Shown here in pieces: positions 21,093 through 33,286 of a stretch of DNA of 64,000 nt (position 1 is its first letter; the number at the start of each line of letters is the position of its first letter). The notes below the pieces were generated by a model. That model did not search any database. It saw only the letters and a program-made list of their open reading frames with translations, and was not told the DNA's origin. The translations under genes and the position numbers were made by a program. The stretch is taken from NCBI GenBank assembly GCA_032622095.1, contig CP136064.1:179400011-179464010 (forward strand), read 5' to 3'. The stretch is from Siphonodentalium dalli (Eukaryota > Mollusca > Scaphopoda > Gadilida > Siphonodentaliidae).

Positions 21093-22487
21093 TTGTACTA
21101 CTCATGTATATGTGATTTGGATATTAAGGTTAATCCATATTCTATAAAATGAGAGAAAATTGAAGTTGTGAGTCTGATAATACATATTTGGAAAAAAATT
21201 ACATGCAAATTTTTTCCGACAACCCCAGGGGGGGGGGGGGGGGGTCGCGCACAAAAATTCCATATATAGGGCGGGGGTGGGTGCCGGGGTCATTTGGACC
21301 CGGAAAAAATGTGTAAATGACCAAAAATTCAATTTTTTTCCTCCACTTAAAATCATCCGGTTTTTGTGCTCATGTAATCTGTTAATATCAACCATATGAT
21401 TATGACCCACTAGGCTATTTAAAACATACTAACCAGTACTAACTACCATTTGGGGGTGTATGTATGCTGATGTATGTCAAAATTAATGTACCAGATTTCG
21501 ACGGATGAAAGATATATTATATATATAAATAAATCATATAACAAACATTAAAACACAAGAACAAACATTTATAATATGCATATCCAAGATAGCCTTTCAA
21601 TTGGATGTCAAATTGTATGTTATAGCTATATATATACACATGTGTATCCCTTTAAGGGTTTGAACAAAATATAAAGTTGAGTTTATATTGATGAATTCTG
21701 TGATGAATTTTGCAATTACTTTTGACAAATTTGTTTACTGTTATACAATGTGTTATAACATAATGATATGCTAAGACACGATCAGTCGACAATGCTTGCA
21801 TATAAGCATAATTATGAAATGATTACCATCTCCTATTCTTAATCCACATAATGGATATTATTTGTTATCAAGATAAACTTGATGATATAAACAAAAATAA
21901 CAATTCCACCATATTCCACTGGTTTAAAACTATAAAACAAAATAACTCATACAAAAAGTTCATACTATTTGGATAACAATATGAAAGCTTAGCATTTTGT
22001 GATATTAATTCAACCACAGTTATTATTCACAAGTCTAAGCAGTTACGTACTGTACAGATACATGTAGTAAGGTAGTATATCTGGAGTTCCAGTTATTTGA
22101 CTGCCAATACATATGGTATTGTAATTATTAGTTACTTGTTCATTATTGGTTGCTTTGATATTCAATTTAGGATATAGCAGGATAGAGCAATGTATACTAT
22201 AAAAAGTAGCTTTTGGTATTAAAGTCTCAACTTATTCCATATGCGACATAAAGCTAGAATATAAACATGACTAATATGAACTTTGTTCTTGAAACTAATT
22301 ATACGTCATACTAATCTGGATCAAACTGCACAGGTAATCTATGCAACTCTCTTCATGCGAACTTTCTCAGAGTTACATATCTTAACTGGACAGTCTTAGT
22401 TGGCTTAACCCTGTAAAATGTAGAGTTTCAGTTTTGTACATTCTTTTAACATTTTGAATTTTACGTAATTTTAACGTTTTTGGAATT
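21093..22487. other. intergenic, G tract and AT-rich sequence
   Basis: A run of 17 G lies at 21228-21244. GGAAAAAAATTACATGC and CCGGAAAAAATGTGTAAATG lie around it. The rest is AT-rich without recognisable features. Confidence 0.4.
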
Positions 22488-22650
22488 GAACGTTATTTTA
22501 AATAACGTTAGAAATCTAACGTTATTTGAATGTAATCAAGAAATATAACGTTGTTTTAACGTTAGAGATCTAACGTTATCTTAACGTTAGAAATCTATCG
22601 TTAATTTAACGTTAGAAATCTAACGTTATTTGGACATTGGAAAACTAACG
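22488..22650. repeat. AACGTTA palindrome cluster (right)
   Basis: About ten AACGTT or near-AACGTT words occur in 160 bp, several arranged as TAACGTTAGA(A/G)ATCTAACGTT, so each unit is itself a palindrome. No coding sequence. Confidence 0.65.
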
Positions 22651-22759
22651 TTAATAGTCTTTCGTAGATCTAAAGTTGGATCCTACGTTTGTCATCTTAA
22701 TTTTGCTGGTCCAACTTCAGCATGTACACACATGATAAGTTGATAATATGCCGATTTAA

Positions 22760-23024
22760 CCCTTTCATGACGGTACAGGTAGCTGCACTGGTGCAGCATT
22801 AAAGATCCTGTACCAGTGCATGACGGTTCCATGACCTATCCGCTCCTCTAAAATACTTATATAATATTAAGTACCTGCATAAGACTTAAATCTACGCCGT
22901 CAACTCATGCAAGTACGGTAGCCTATTTAAATTACCAAATTATTAATTTATTGGATGACGTTAATTGCACAATTGGACTTTAATTACGTCCGAAATAGTT
23001 ATGGACGTCGTAGCAGCGAAGAGG
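22760..23024. mobile_element. piggyBac-like MITE, CCCTTTCATGAC family (chimeric copy)
   Basis: TTAA lies at 22756-22759 and 23025-23028. The left end CCCTTTCATGACGG and the next ~60 bp match copies 1 and 2 (GGTGCAGCATTAAAGATCCTG). The right end in complement, CCTCTTCGCTGC, is closer to the end of the 52300-53609 element. It is either a recombinant or a diverged relative. Confidence 0.5.
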
Positions 23025-23069
23025 TTAACATCCCAGGCAATGACTATCACCCCCAAGCTGCAGAGTTCA

Positions 23070-23095
23070 GTCGATTGATTGATTGATTGATTTTT
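23070..23095. repeat. GATT simple repeat
   Basis: CGATTGATTGATTGATTG followed by T-rich sequence, resembling in complement the simple tail of a LINE. Nothing else of that LINE is recognisable. Confidence 0.45.
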
Positions 23096-23569
23096 ATTTT
23101 GATAAATTCAATCAGCATTTTCAACATCAATCTATTACGGAATGCCCCGGTCGTCTGTATCCACGGTGCATTGTGGGGAAAACGGATGTTCCCGATGTAC
23201 GCATTTCAATTTTTCTGTTTTCAAGAAAGAACTGTTTCAAAAACCACTGCTGTCAGGTTTATTAAAATAATTCTATAAGAAAAGAGACAGTCCACCAACT
23301 ATTTTTCAAAAAGGTATATTTAACTGCTTGTTTGGAAACGACAGTCTGTCCCAAAATAGGCGAGTTAGAATACTTTAGTCTTTATATCGAAAAAATTGCC
23401 ATGCCACTTTTCCCACCGGCCACTGTCATGACTGACTGTCACGAATGTGACTGTCAGAAAAAATTGAAACTTGTCGGTGAAAGTGAAACACATGAGCATA
23501 ATTAGGTTCCTGATTAATTAATTCAATGTTTAATGCGATATCGGCTCACAATAGTCCACTATCATGTTC

Positions 23570-23814
23570 TATCTGAGGCTCATACCTTTTCTATTTACAG
23601 GCGACAAAGGACTCCTGCCCTGGCGCCAGATTCTGCTTGGTTCTCTTATTATGGTGACAATAAAGACAAGATTCCACCAAAAGTTCTGAAATCCACACCT
23701 TGTTTTGCTAAATAAAAGACATTTGTCATTTCTCCAAAAAATCTGTTGTCTGTTTTTACTTCCTGTTTACGATCGACCACATGTTAAATGATGTTTGTCA
23801 TGCGCACTTCAATG
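23570..23814 (+). pseudogene. left arm of inverted duplication, frame-damaged exon copy
   Basis: Near-identical, in opposite orientation, to 24704-24934. It contains an acceptor (CCTTTTCTATTTACAG, ending 23600), then exon-like sequence ending at AATAAA (23711-23716). Relative to the right arm it has five extra bases (CTCCTGCCCTGGCGCC against CTCCTGGCGCC), which shift the frame. The right arm is probably the functional or ancestral copy. Confidence 0.5.
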
Positions 23815-24703
23815 CTTCGATAATTGTTACGATACTTGCGAGAACGTCGAGAAATTAAAGTTACGTCTTAAAGCGATATCGGTTGTTCGCTTCAATAGAG
23901 TTTAACTTTTATATTCACCTTCACATTTGTTCGGTTATGCCCGGAAAAATGTAAAATGTTTCATCAAATGTGTCGGTCGAAATATTCCAAATGAACAGAT
24001 ATAGTTTTAAACGATTGAACTAACCGTCGTTTACTTTAGAAGTCTGCGAAGACATAATTAGACGGAATTTTTTCCAATTTAATGTTATTAATGTCCTTAA
24101 ATCATATGGTATTTTAGATGTTCTCCTATTGTGCACCAAACTATGTAAATTTAATGTTGCAATATCTTTAGACTGTATAATTGCAACTGTTCCTAGAGTT
24201 CTTTTCATGATAATCAAGATTTTTGATGGCGTGCTCTGCAATGAAATAACTAATCGATGCCCTCCACGCGGCCCAGAGGTTTTTGAGAAATCCTTCAATG
24301 TGTTAGGTCAATAGGCCTATGTATGTGCCATGGTCCCGAAAAGCAATACCCACGAATACCAAAAAAGTTCATATCTAGAGAGATATAAACATGTTATATA
24401 TAATGTAATTAATAATTTCTAACTCTTGTTATGAGCAATATTTACCATATACACTCTATTTATGAAGTAATAAGCAGTCGATTGACAACTATGAAAAGTT
24501 TAAAACTGTTTAAAAAAAATAACGTCATGACATCGACGTACATTAGTATATGGTAGACAGTGGTGACTTTAAACTGTTCGAAGTAGTTACGTGGACGCAG
24601 GGTGAGCATTTTATAGGCGGTTGGCCAAATAATAGCGAAGGGATCAAGAAGAATGTTCCTCCTTATTCTTACAGTATTGGTAATATCCGGTGAAACATGA
24701 AAT
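23815..24703. other. spacer between inverted arms
   Basis: An 889-bp unique spacer. Minus-strand frames at 24020-24298 and 24460-24729 are open but match nothing I recognise. A foldback of the arms would loop this segment out. Confidence 0.35.
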
Positions 24704-24934
24704 ATTGAAGTGCGCATGACAAACATCATTTAACATGTGGTCGATCGTAAACAGGAAGTAAAAACAGACAACAGATTTTTTGGAGAATGTCTTTTATTTG
24801 GCAAAACAAGGTGTGGATTTCGGAACTTTTTGTGGAATCTTGTCTTTATTGTCACCATAAGAAGAGAACCAAGCAGAATCTGGCGCCAGGAGTCCTTTAT
24901 CGCCTGTAAATAGAAAAGGTATGAGCCTCAGATA
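24704..24934 (-). CDS. right arm of inverted duplication with candidate terminal exon
   Basis: On the minus strand an acceptor (CTATTTACAG) precedes a 110-nt open segment (24903 to 24794). It encodes DKGLLAPDSAWFSSYGDNKD and a further 15 residues ending PCFAK, then TAA overlapping AATAAA (24793-24798). Conservation of the reading frame, acceptor and polyadenylation signal suggests the last exon of a small gene. An ATG at 25102 in a good context (AAATATGGCG) could begin a ten-codon first exon, and a weak donor there gives the right phase, but this joining is speculative. The product is not recognised. Confidence 0.3.
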
Positions 24935-25689
24935 TAAAATGTACACAGCCAATCTGAAACTCAAAAGAGTGTAAATCTTTCGAGTTTCCCTGGAACTAGT
25001 TAAGAGCCAAGGAGCTATGCTTTAGATTAATGTTCACTGTATCGTTTGAAAAACGTCAGCTAAAGTAAAACGTGTCAGTTTTTCTTGGGAGCCAGTCGCC
25101 ATATTTCTATTGTAAACACATGTTCATGATGTTGTTGTCATTTTTTAATTCGCGGCAGGTACATGAAAATCGACCAGAAAAGCAATTCGATCCTGCAATC
25201 GGGCAAGTTTATGATATGAAATCGATGCTTTCAGTTTATTTAAGTTGTTGGAATTAATTTAGTTGCTTGATTACCCACGATTTATGAAGTTTTGTGCTGT
25301 TTACAGATGGAAATGTTGATATGTTTCAGAGTATTGTATTATTCTAAAATCAAATAGCCTATATAAAAACATATTTATGAATAGGAAAGTACCGTATTCC
25401 GACGAAATATGTCCTATTTTACGACGGACTCCTTGTGCGAGTTCACTTCCGGTCAATTCTATTTTGGTCCACCAGAAAAACATTGGGGAGAAAAATACGT
25501 TTAATAACATTTGAATGTAAATTAATCGAGAAATTGTCGGTTATCAGGTACAATCATATAGCTTATAACCCATATATATATTGATGGGCATAATCAAAAG
25601 CTTGATCCCATGCGCGATTGTCTATACTGATCGATTTCCATTCGTAATCGTATTCTAGTATTGACTACAAATACAATGACAGATTGACG
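24935..25689. other. intergenic, no recognised feature
   Basis: Apart from the possible first exon at 25102 (minus) noted with the inverted duplication, nothing could be supported. Confidence 0.35.
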
Positions 25690-25972
25690 GATGGGTTTGT
25701 TTGTAATCATGGCCGCCCCGCCCCCATGGCATGTGTATCGGCTATCGCAAAATAATGTTAGGATATTATGGTCTCCCATACCAAGAAAAATAGTTCCCAA
25801 GAATGTAAACAATGCAAATGGAGGACATTTTGCCATTATTCAGGATTACAGTACTATTTTCACAGGCAGGGTATTTGGGAAAGTTCTTGTTTTTCCTCAA
25901 AATGATGTCTCCTTGTCTCTAGCCAGATTCTTATATGACCATTTTGACTGTTCAGTTTGTGCAAAAAGTTAA
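25690..25972 (+). CDS. unrecognised open frame with in-frame MAAPPPW start, doubtful
   Basis: An ATG near 25708 (context ATCATGGCC) starts an 87-residue frame, MAAPPPWHVYRLSQNNVRIL onward, ending CSVCAKS. The Kozak-like start and non-repetitive composition make it a weak candidate for a first exon or short protein. No domain, signal peptide or neighbouring exon was recognised. Confidence 0.15.
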
Positions 25973-27794
25973 CCATTGGAACTGGAGAAACGCCGTTTGG
26001 GGACATGATTTTTTGTCACTCTACCTCGAGTAAATTCTAACAGCTAAAATTTCTCTACTAATGACAAGATCTTTGTTTATTATTGATTATTATGTGTGAA
26101 AAATATTAAGTTTATCCATTCTATGGCCGGTGAGTAATTATTGATCATCTGGAGGTAGGGTGCAATCCGCGGTGGCCATCTTGACCAAACTTTGCCATCC
26201 CCTTAATCCATTAAAATTTGATCAGAATACACACGTCAGAAATATCAACATCGTCTGCGTGAGCGATTACGCGCCGTATTGAGATTACGCGCATGCGTAA
26301 AGGATCAGAAATCATGGAATTTTTTTAGCCCACACCAAACTTATTTCGCAGTTTCATTGTTCCAGACCACGTAGGAGCAGGCTGATTTTTATAGACATTA
26401 TGGGATCTATATCCTTATAATTTTTCGGAGTGAATGATTTTTGTTCACATCTATATATTAAGTATATATGTAATAAGCGCTAGATAAAAACGCTAACTGG
26501 CTATCAAGCCACATACAGTACAAAGACGCAAGGGAAGCTATAGTTGATGGGTATCAAGTAGGCCTTCAGTTTCAACAATTGGAAAGTTTATGCCTAACAC
26601 ATGTTGAATTTGTTTTGATATGCGAGTATTTCTGTGGTCATATATTTAATGTGAAATTTGTAGTGATAAATCGAGATATATATAAACACATATATATATA
26701 TAGCATCGTTGTCGAAATTGCTAGAAGTTTCATAGCAGACGTCTAAATGCGATTTTGTGCGCAATTTATTACTGGATGGCAATATATTCGCTGCCACGTG
26801 GTCTTGTATTTTATACATATAAAAACGAGCTTCGCTTTGATAATTGAGAATGACACAGCTACGAAAATGCATATATGTATACGAGTTCAATTATTCTATA
26901 TAATTTGTAGCCGCCACACAGATGTGATATTTGTAAGCTCTGTGTGCGCACAGGTACGATTTTAGTCGAGATACTGATTGGCTACTTCCAATAAATAGTA
27001 CAACTCGATCGTAGAAAATAAAAATTATTCGATTCTTTGGGAGGCCGATCGTGCGACAAAATGTCCTGCGATTTTCCACCACACACGCTACGATTTTACC
27101 TATATATAGCCTATAATATAGGCCTAACCGGTGCCCGATATTTGTCGTACGATATATATCGCATCGTACGCGTGTGCGGCGCGCTTAAGGCATGTTTAGG
27201 TTTTCCGTATCAATAATAATATTATATGTCGGCCGGTCCAACATATATGTGTTTCCAATTTAACACAGTCAGGCAACTATTTTCGGTACGGTAGCGTATG
27301 TACTAGTACAGGTACATACTTCAATTTATCTCCAAGTTTTACAATATACGTTTAAACACGTACACATATTCGCCGTATTAATGACCATATATTCTTTTAA
27401 ACATATAATAGGATGACCATACTTACCATTACTACTGTAGAAAACATTAACACAACTGTTTATTTGAATGTTGATTTACCGTTTTCTCATTTTACTGGAA
27501 TAATCGGTAACCATCGGAACGGCAGGATTTTTTTTTCGATGTCGATTATAAACAAGCAAACGAAAATATAGTCGAAGTGTTGTTTCAGTTAATCTGTTTA
27601 TCACTAGAAATGTGTTGGTTTTATGCCAAAATATCGAACATAGACCTATATAATCTGGCTTTTGGTGACAATTTGGTCATAGTTTTCGACTTGTGAACAT
27701 TTCATGGGGCAGGTGGTCGTTGAATTCATCGATTACAACTGATTTACTTACACGAAAATCCACAGGAATACGAATATAATCCACATAAGTGACT
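25973..27794. other. intergenic AT-rich region
   Basis: No gene or element boundary was recognised. TATATATA-rich stretches occur near 26680-26700. Around 27030-27180 GATCGTGCGACAAAAT and TCGTACGATATATATCG give short palindromes, possibly an eroded element end. Confidence 0.35.
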
Positions 27795-27801
27795 AATAAT
27801 A

Positions 27802-29181
27802 GGGTGACTTCACGGGAAGTGTAGCACGGAAAGTGCCAAATGCACTCGAAAATGAAGTTTCTTCAATCACTTTCGTTTTGTTTTTATTTTGTAGCTGGAA
27901 TACAGGGAACACATCTCCACAAAATTTATAGCATGGGAACCATTGTTTAAAAAGTTACATCATACCATAGATATGGCATCACTATAATATCTTTAAATTA
28001 AAGATGAAAAAACAGCAGCAGTAAACAGGGAATTCAACTGAAAATTTCAGATGAGATCTCATTTACCACAATATGTCTCAAGCTGCAGAGGAGAGCTTCT
28101 AAAATATAACAGTTTTGACAGAATTGAAAATGTTTGTTCGGTTCCAATGTTATTCCACTTTCAGTGTTTGGAAGTGATCATATTTTGTCAAAAGCCTTGC
28201 TGTTACTTATGACTAATTTGAATAAAGTGTTAAAAACAACCCAACAACACTACTTTTGTGTGCCTTCTACAAATTAAAAATCCACAGAATTATAAAAAAT
28301 ACTTGAAAGGTTTTTGAGAAATTTGATATGTGTTCCCAAGTGATATATATTGCACTGGTGATTACAGGTGTTTTTCCTCCGATATATGACCTCAATGCAT
28401 ATTGTCAAAAATCGTTCAGGAAAGGACATTTTTTTAAACAATGATAAATCAACTTTTTTACATTACTAGTGTGTTACATACTAAACTTTCTGACAGTTAT
28501 GTCTGTCATGCCATCTAATGCCATTATTAAAATTTACTTTCCTTGTTAAGGTGGCTGGTAATGAGAAAATTTCCGAAAAAGCCATGTTCAGGAAAGGACA
28601 TTTTTTAACGGAATTTTCGTCATCACTAATCAAAGAACTAAAAAAATCACTAATTTTTAATCACAGAAATAATAGCACATCTATATTAGATCTCATATCC
28701 TTATTGTTGAAAATACACCATATGTGACATATTTAATGGTGTTTTCTTCAATACTGGCTGTAGTTGATTTGATTTTGGTGTTTTTTTTATTTTTTTAACG
28801 GAATGTCTCCAAAATAACAAAAATTGACATAAAATTACATATTTTTGACATTTTTACATGAAATTTTCACTAATAAGAACAGAATGTCTTAGATTATAAT
28901 TACTGTATGAAACTTGTTTCCTTTGTACTATATATTTTCTTATAATCACCTTATTATTGAGACCATTTCCTGTTTGGCACAGAGAAAATGGCAAAAAAAT
29001 GCACATTTCTGGTCATAAAATTGCAAAAAATAGTCATATTCAGCTGAAATTTGCTGCGCCGGTCACATAAATACACCTTTATATGATAAAAAATGAATGG
29101 TAGGTTGGTCATACACTGAACATGAATTTAAGGGAGATATGTGTCCAATTCCTTCATGCTACACTTCCCGTGAAATCACCC
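27802..29181. mobile_element. 1.38-kb TIR element, GGGTGA(C/T)TTCACGGG ends
   Basis: Inverted ends of about 28 bp: GGGTGACTTCACGGGAAGTG at left, and GGGTGATTTCACGGGAAGTG at right in complement, both continuing TAGCA. AATAATA flanks both sides (27795-27801 and 29182-29188), a 7-bp or slightly longer target duplication. The interior repeats AGGAAAGGACATTTTTT and TTTTTAACGGAAT several times and has no transposase. The superfamily is not determined. Confidence 0.75.
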
Positions 29182-29188
29182 AATAATA

Positions 29189-29928
29189 ACTATTACCCAT
29201 GCATATCATACTCTCGTCGAATCTTGACATACTGGAAAGCTTGAAAGACCAAGCATCCGGTTAACCGGTTAATCAATTTGAATTTCAAAACTAATAAAAT
29301 AATTTCCATATCCCTTCAAATATTGTTTACTTAAGAAAAGGCATCTTTATTTTTGGTACAAAAATATTAATGGTATAATTTTGATAAGAACACTTCTATG
29401 ATGAAAATGTCAACAAAACCGGACGAACAGACCCTTATTATTGTTATTTATCAAACAAACAACATTTGGCGCTAATGTGCTATCTATAAATGCCAACAAT
29501 TTGACCCAGTTGATATTTCCATATCTGCACGGCATATATTGATTTTCACGAGTAATCAATTTGTGTGGCCTTTATTTTAGAAGCGTGATGTCATCATTAT
29601 CGTCTGTATATGAAAATGGTAATATGTTTTCGACTCAGAGATTAAACTAACAAATCTGTAATTCTGACAACGTTTATATCACAATCTATGTTTGAACATA
29701 AAGAATACTATCTCTGCTACAGATAAGACTCATGTATTTGTAGAAAATTTCAGATAGAATGGTAGTTTGAAGGGGTTATATCGGTGGTCACTGGTGTTGA
29801 CCCGTTTCAAAATTCGTGCTAACTTGGCTTTCAGCTCTTTTATTAGACTAGAAGGATTAATACAATCGTAAATGTCCAAATATTAAAATATGTATTAATC
29901 TGAATAGTCTAATTTGTTGGACTAGTCA
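29189..29928. other. intergenic, no recognised feature
   Basis: AT-rich sequence with a short palindrome CCGGTTAACCGG near 29260. No gene was recognised. Confidence 0.35.
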
Positions 29929-30242
29929 CAGGGGTGCCGGAAGAGGGGGGAGAGGGGGCAGCTGACCCCCCTGTCCTTGACCAAGGGGGGCGAGCGGGGG
30001 CAGGAGACAGAAAATGCTTTTTGTATGTTTAATCTCGTGTTTTTATAGCAAAATGTGACTTTTTTGGTCCAAATACCACCAATTTCACAAGGAATATTAA
30101 TTTTTTGTCAATTTTATCACAAAACGGCCATAAAAACCGACAAATACCATTAAAATAGGGATTTTTGCCACAATGAATTTATGGTTATTTTCCCGAGTTT
30201 TCCTCTGCGCCCCCCTGCCCTTGGATGCTTCCAGCGCCCCTG
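29929..30242. mobile_element. hAT-like MITE, CAGGGGTGCCGGAAG ends
   Basis: 314 bp with inverted ends CAGGGGTGCCGGAAG and (complement) CAGGGGCGCTGGAAGCA. C/G-rich subterminal tracts follow. CAGGGGTG-type ends are characteristic of hAT non-autonomous elements. The 8-bp flanks do not match, so the insertion is old or the duplication was lost. Confidence 0.6.
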
Positions 30243-30345
30243 GATGAACATGAATTAACAAAGAAATATATTCACTACCTTGTCCTTGTTTGTTCAATCA
30301 ATCCAATGTTGTTACAAAGTTCCTTGTCAGAACGGGTCAGAACTA

Positions 30346-30847
30346 GGGCCCTGCGAATCGGGGATTTCCTTTCGAATGACGAATCGAATCACAAGAATGA
30401 TTCGCGAATCGAATCGAGTCTCGAATCGAATCTACACCTTTCGCAGACATCGAAATTTAACATGATTGTACCAGAGAAAAGTTGAACAAACACCATTAGT
30501 TTCGTGTAAATCATAAACAACTCGACGTGTGTATTATTTTCATTTCTTATTAAGAATATAATGTACTATTTTAGTCATTTACATGGCTCCGGTTCAAACA
30601 TCGGCGTTAACCATCGCGCAAAATAGTCATACTTTTCAATCAAAAAATCAACAACATTACGATACAGACTCAAAAGGTCTCCCATCAACGACAACAAATG
30701 TTAGAAGGGCTGCATCAAACTGTTTTTTTGTGTCTGGCATAATTATGCGTTTGGGGACGAAATGTTGGCCCATCGTGGACTGTTTCTTGGGTGCAGAATC
30801 ATGATCACCTACTTGCGAATTTTCTGGAAGTTCAACTTTAGGCTTTT
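30346..30847 (-). mobile_element. hAT relic with transposase fragment, cut by the Helentron-like element
   Basis: The left end (TAGGGCCCTGCGAATCGGGG near 30346, then repeated GAATCGAATC) resembles hAT termini. On the minus strand 30847-30657 stays open and encodes QSTMGQHFVPKRI and KQFDAALLTFVVVDGRPFES, which resembles the segment just after the BED finger of hAT transposases. It ends at TAA (30657-30659). The upstream part of the frame is interrupted by the insertion starting at 30848. It is internally deleted and non-functional. Confidence 0.55.
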
Positions 30848-33286
30848 TAGCTCAACTTTACTTTGTAAAGTTTGAGCTATTGCCATGGCTTGGTATCTGT
30901 CGTGTGTGCGTGTGTGCGTGATTCATCAACAATTTCCTTTAGCACAGGCTACAGTTCGTACCTTTGGTCCGATTATTATGAAATTTGTCATGGATGTTGA
31001 CATTGACATGTAGATGGGAACGAGTCATTTTGGGGTCATTCGGAAAAAAAACATGGCCGCCAGTGGCCATCATGGATTTCAAAATTCAATCCATTAGCAC
31101 GGGCTACAGGCCGTACTTTTTGACTTATTGTCATGAAATTTGTCATGGATGTTAATATTGACATGTAGATCTATGGGAACGAGTAATTTTGGGGTCATTC
31201 GGACAAAAAACATGGCCGCTGGCAGCCATCTTAGATTTTACTCTTTGCATGACTAAATCCTTTGACACGGGCTACAGGTTGTACCTTTGGTCGGATCATC
31301 ATAAAATTTTGAAATTGGAATGTAGATGGGAACGAGTCATTTTGGGGTCATTCGGCAAAAAACATGGCCGCCAGCAGCCATCTTGGATTTTACTCTTTGT
31401 ATGACTAAATCCCTTTAGCACGGTCTACAGGTCGTACCTTTAGTCTGATCATCATGAAATTTTGAAATTGGAATGTAGATGGGAACGAGTCATTTTGGGG
31501 TCATACGGACAAAAAACATGGCCGCCAGTGGCCATCTTTGATTTCAAAATTTAATCCATTAGCACGGGCCACAGGTCGTACTGTTCGTCTGATCATCATG
31601 AAATTTGTCATGGATGTTAATATTGACATGTAGAAGGGAACGAGTAATTTTGGGGTCATTTGGCCAAAAAACATGGCTGCCAGCAGCCATCTTGGATTCT
31701 ACTCTTTGTATGACTAAATTCTTTAGCACGGGCTACAGGTCGTACCTTTAGTCTGATCATCATAAAATATGTCATGAATGTTAACAATGGCATGTAGATG
31801 GGAACGAGTCATTTTGGGGTCATTCGGCCGAAAAACATGGCCGCCAGCAGCCATCTTGGATTTTACTCTTTGTATGACTAAATCCTTTAGCACGGGCTAC
31901 AGGTCGTACCTTTAGTCTGATCATCATAAAATTTGTCATGGATGTTAACAATGACATGTAGATGGGAATGAGTCATTTTGGGGTCATTCGGCCAAAAAAC
32001 ATGGCCGCCAGCACCCATCTTGGATTTTACTCTTTGTATGACTAAATCCTTTAGCACGGGCTACAGGTCGTACCTTTAGTCTGATCATCATAAAATTTGT
32101 CATGGCTGTTGAAATTGGAATGTAGATGGGAACAAGTCATTTTGGGGTCATTCGGACAAAAAACATGGCCGCCAGCGGCCATCTTGGATTTCAAAATTTA
32201 ATCCATTAGCACAGGCCACAGGTCGTACTGTTTGTCTGATCATCATGAAATTTGTCATGGATGATAATATTGACATGTAGATGGGAACGAGTAATTTTGG
32301 GGTAATTCGGCCAAAAAACATGGTCGCCAGCAGCCATCTTTGATTTTACTCTTTGTATGACTAAATCCTTTAGCACGGGCTGCAGGTCGTGCCTTTACTC
32401 TGATCATCATAAAATTTGTCATGGATATTAACAATGACATGTAGATGGGAACGAGTCATTTTGGGGTCATTCCGCCAAAAAACATGGTCGCCAGCAGCCA
32501 TCTTGGATTTTACTCTTTGTATGACTAAATCCTTTAGCACGGGCTACAAGTCCTACTTTTAGTCTGATCGTCATAAAATTTGTCATGGATGTTAATATTG
32601 ACATGTAGATGGGAACGAGTAATTTTGGGGTCATTTGGCCAAAAAACATGGCTGCCAGCAGCCATCTTGAATTCTACTCTTTGTATGACTAAATTCTTTA
32701 GCACGGGCTACAGGTCGTACCTTTAGTCTGATCATCATAAAATATGTCATGGATGTTAACAATGGCATGTAGATGGGAACGAGTCATTTTTGGGTCATTC
32801 GGCCGAAAAACATGGCCGCCAGCAGCCATCTTGGATTTTACTCTTTGTATGACTAAATCCTTTAGCACGGGCTACAGGTCGTACCTTTAGTCTGATCAAC
32901 GTAAAATTTGTCATGGATGTTAACAATGACATGCGGGCTACAGGTCGTACCTTTAGTCTGATCAACGTAAAATTTGTCATGGATGTTAACAATGACATGC
33001 AGATGGGAACGAGTCATTTTTGGGTCATTCGGGCAGAAAAAAAAATGGTCGCCAGCAGTCATCTTGGATTTTACTCTTTGTATGACTAAATTCTTTAGCA
33101 CGGGCTACAGGTCGTACCTTTAGTCTGATCATCATAAAATTTGTCATGGATGTTAACAATGACATGTAGATGGGAATGAGTCATTTTGGGGTCATTCGGC
33201 CAAAAAACATGGCCGCCAGCACCCATCTTGGATTTTACTCTTTGTATGACTAAATCCTTTAGCACGGGCTACAGGTCTTACCTTTA
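30848..33286 (+). mobile_element. Helentron-like (HINE) element A, left part with tandem core
   Basis: It begins TAGCTCAACTTTAC-TTT-GTAAAGTTTGAGCT, a hairpin, then continues ATTGCCATGGCTTGG into about 15 tandem units of 155-164 bp. Units alternate between two linkers (TTTCAAAATT(C/T)AATCCATT and TTTTACTCTTTG(C/T)ATGACTAAAT). The element is cut at 33286 by the 8.7-kb transposon and resumes at 42003. Insertion was into T|T within a hAT relic. Unit length and architecture recall bivalve pearl-type elements, but sequence identity to those is untested. Confidence 0.8.

Noticed and set aside
24020-24729. Minus-strand frames in the spacer of the inverted duplication
   Set aside because: Unrecognised, without splice or start context linking them to the candidate exon.
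30848-33286. CRISPR-like array
   Set aside because: Repeat units are contiguous without unique spacers of constant length, the genome is eukaryotic, and the ends are those of a Helentron-like element.
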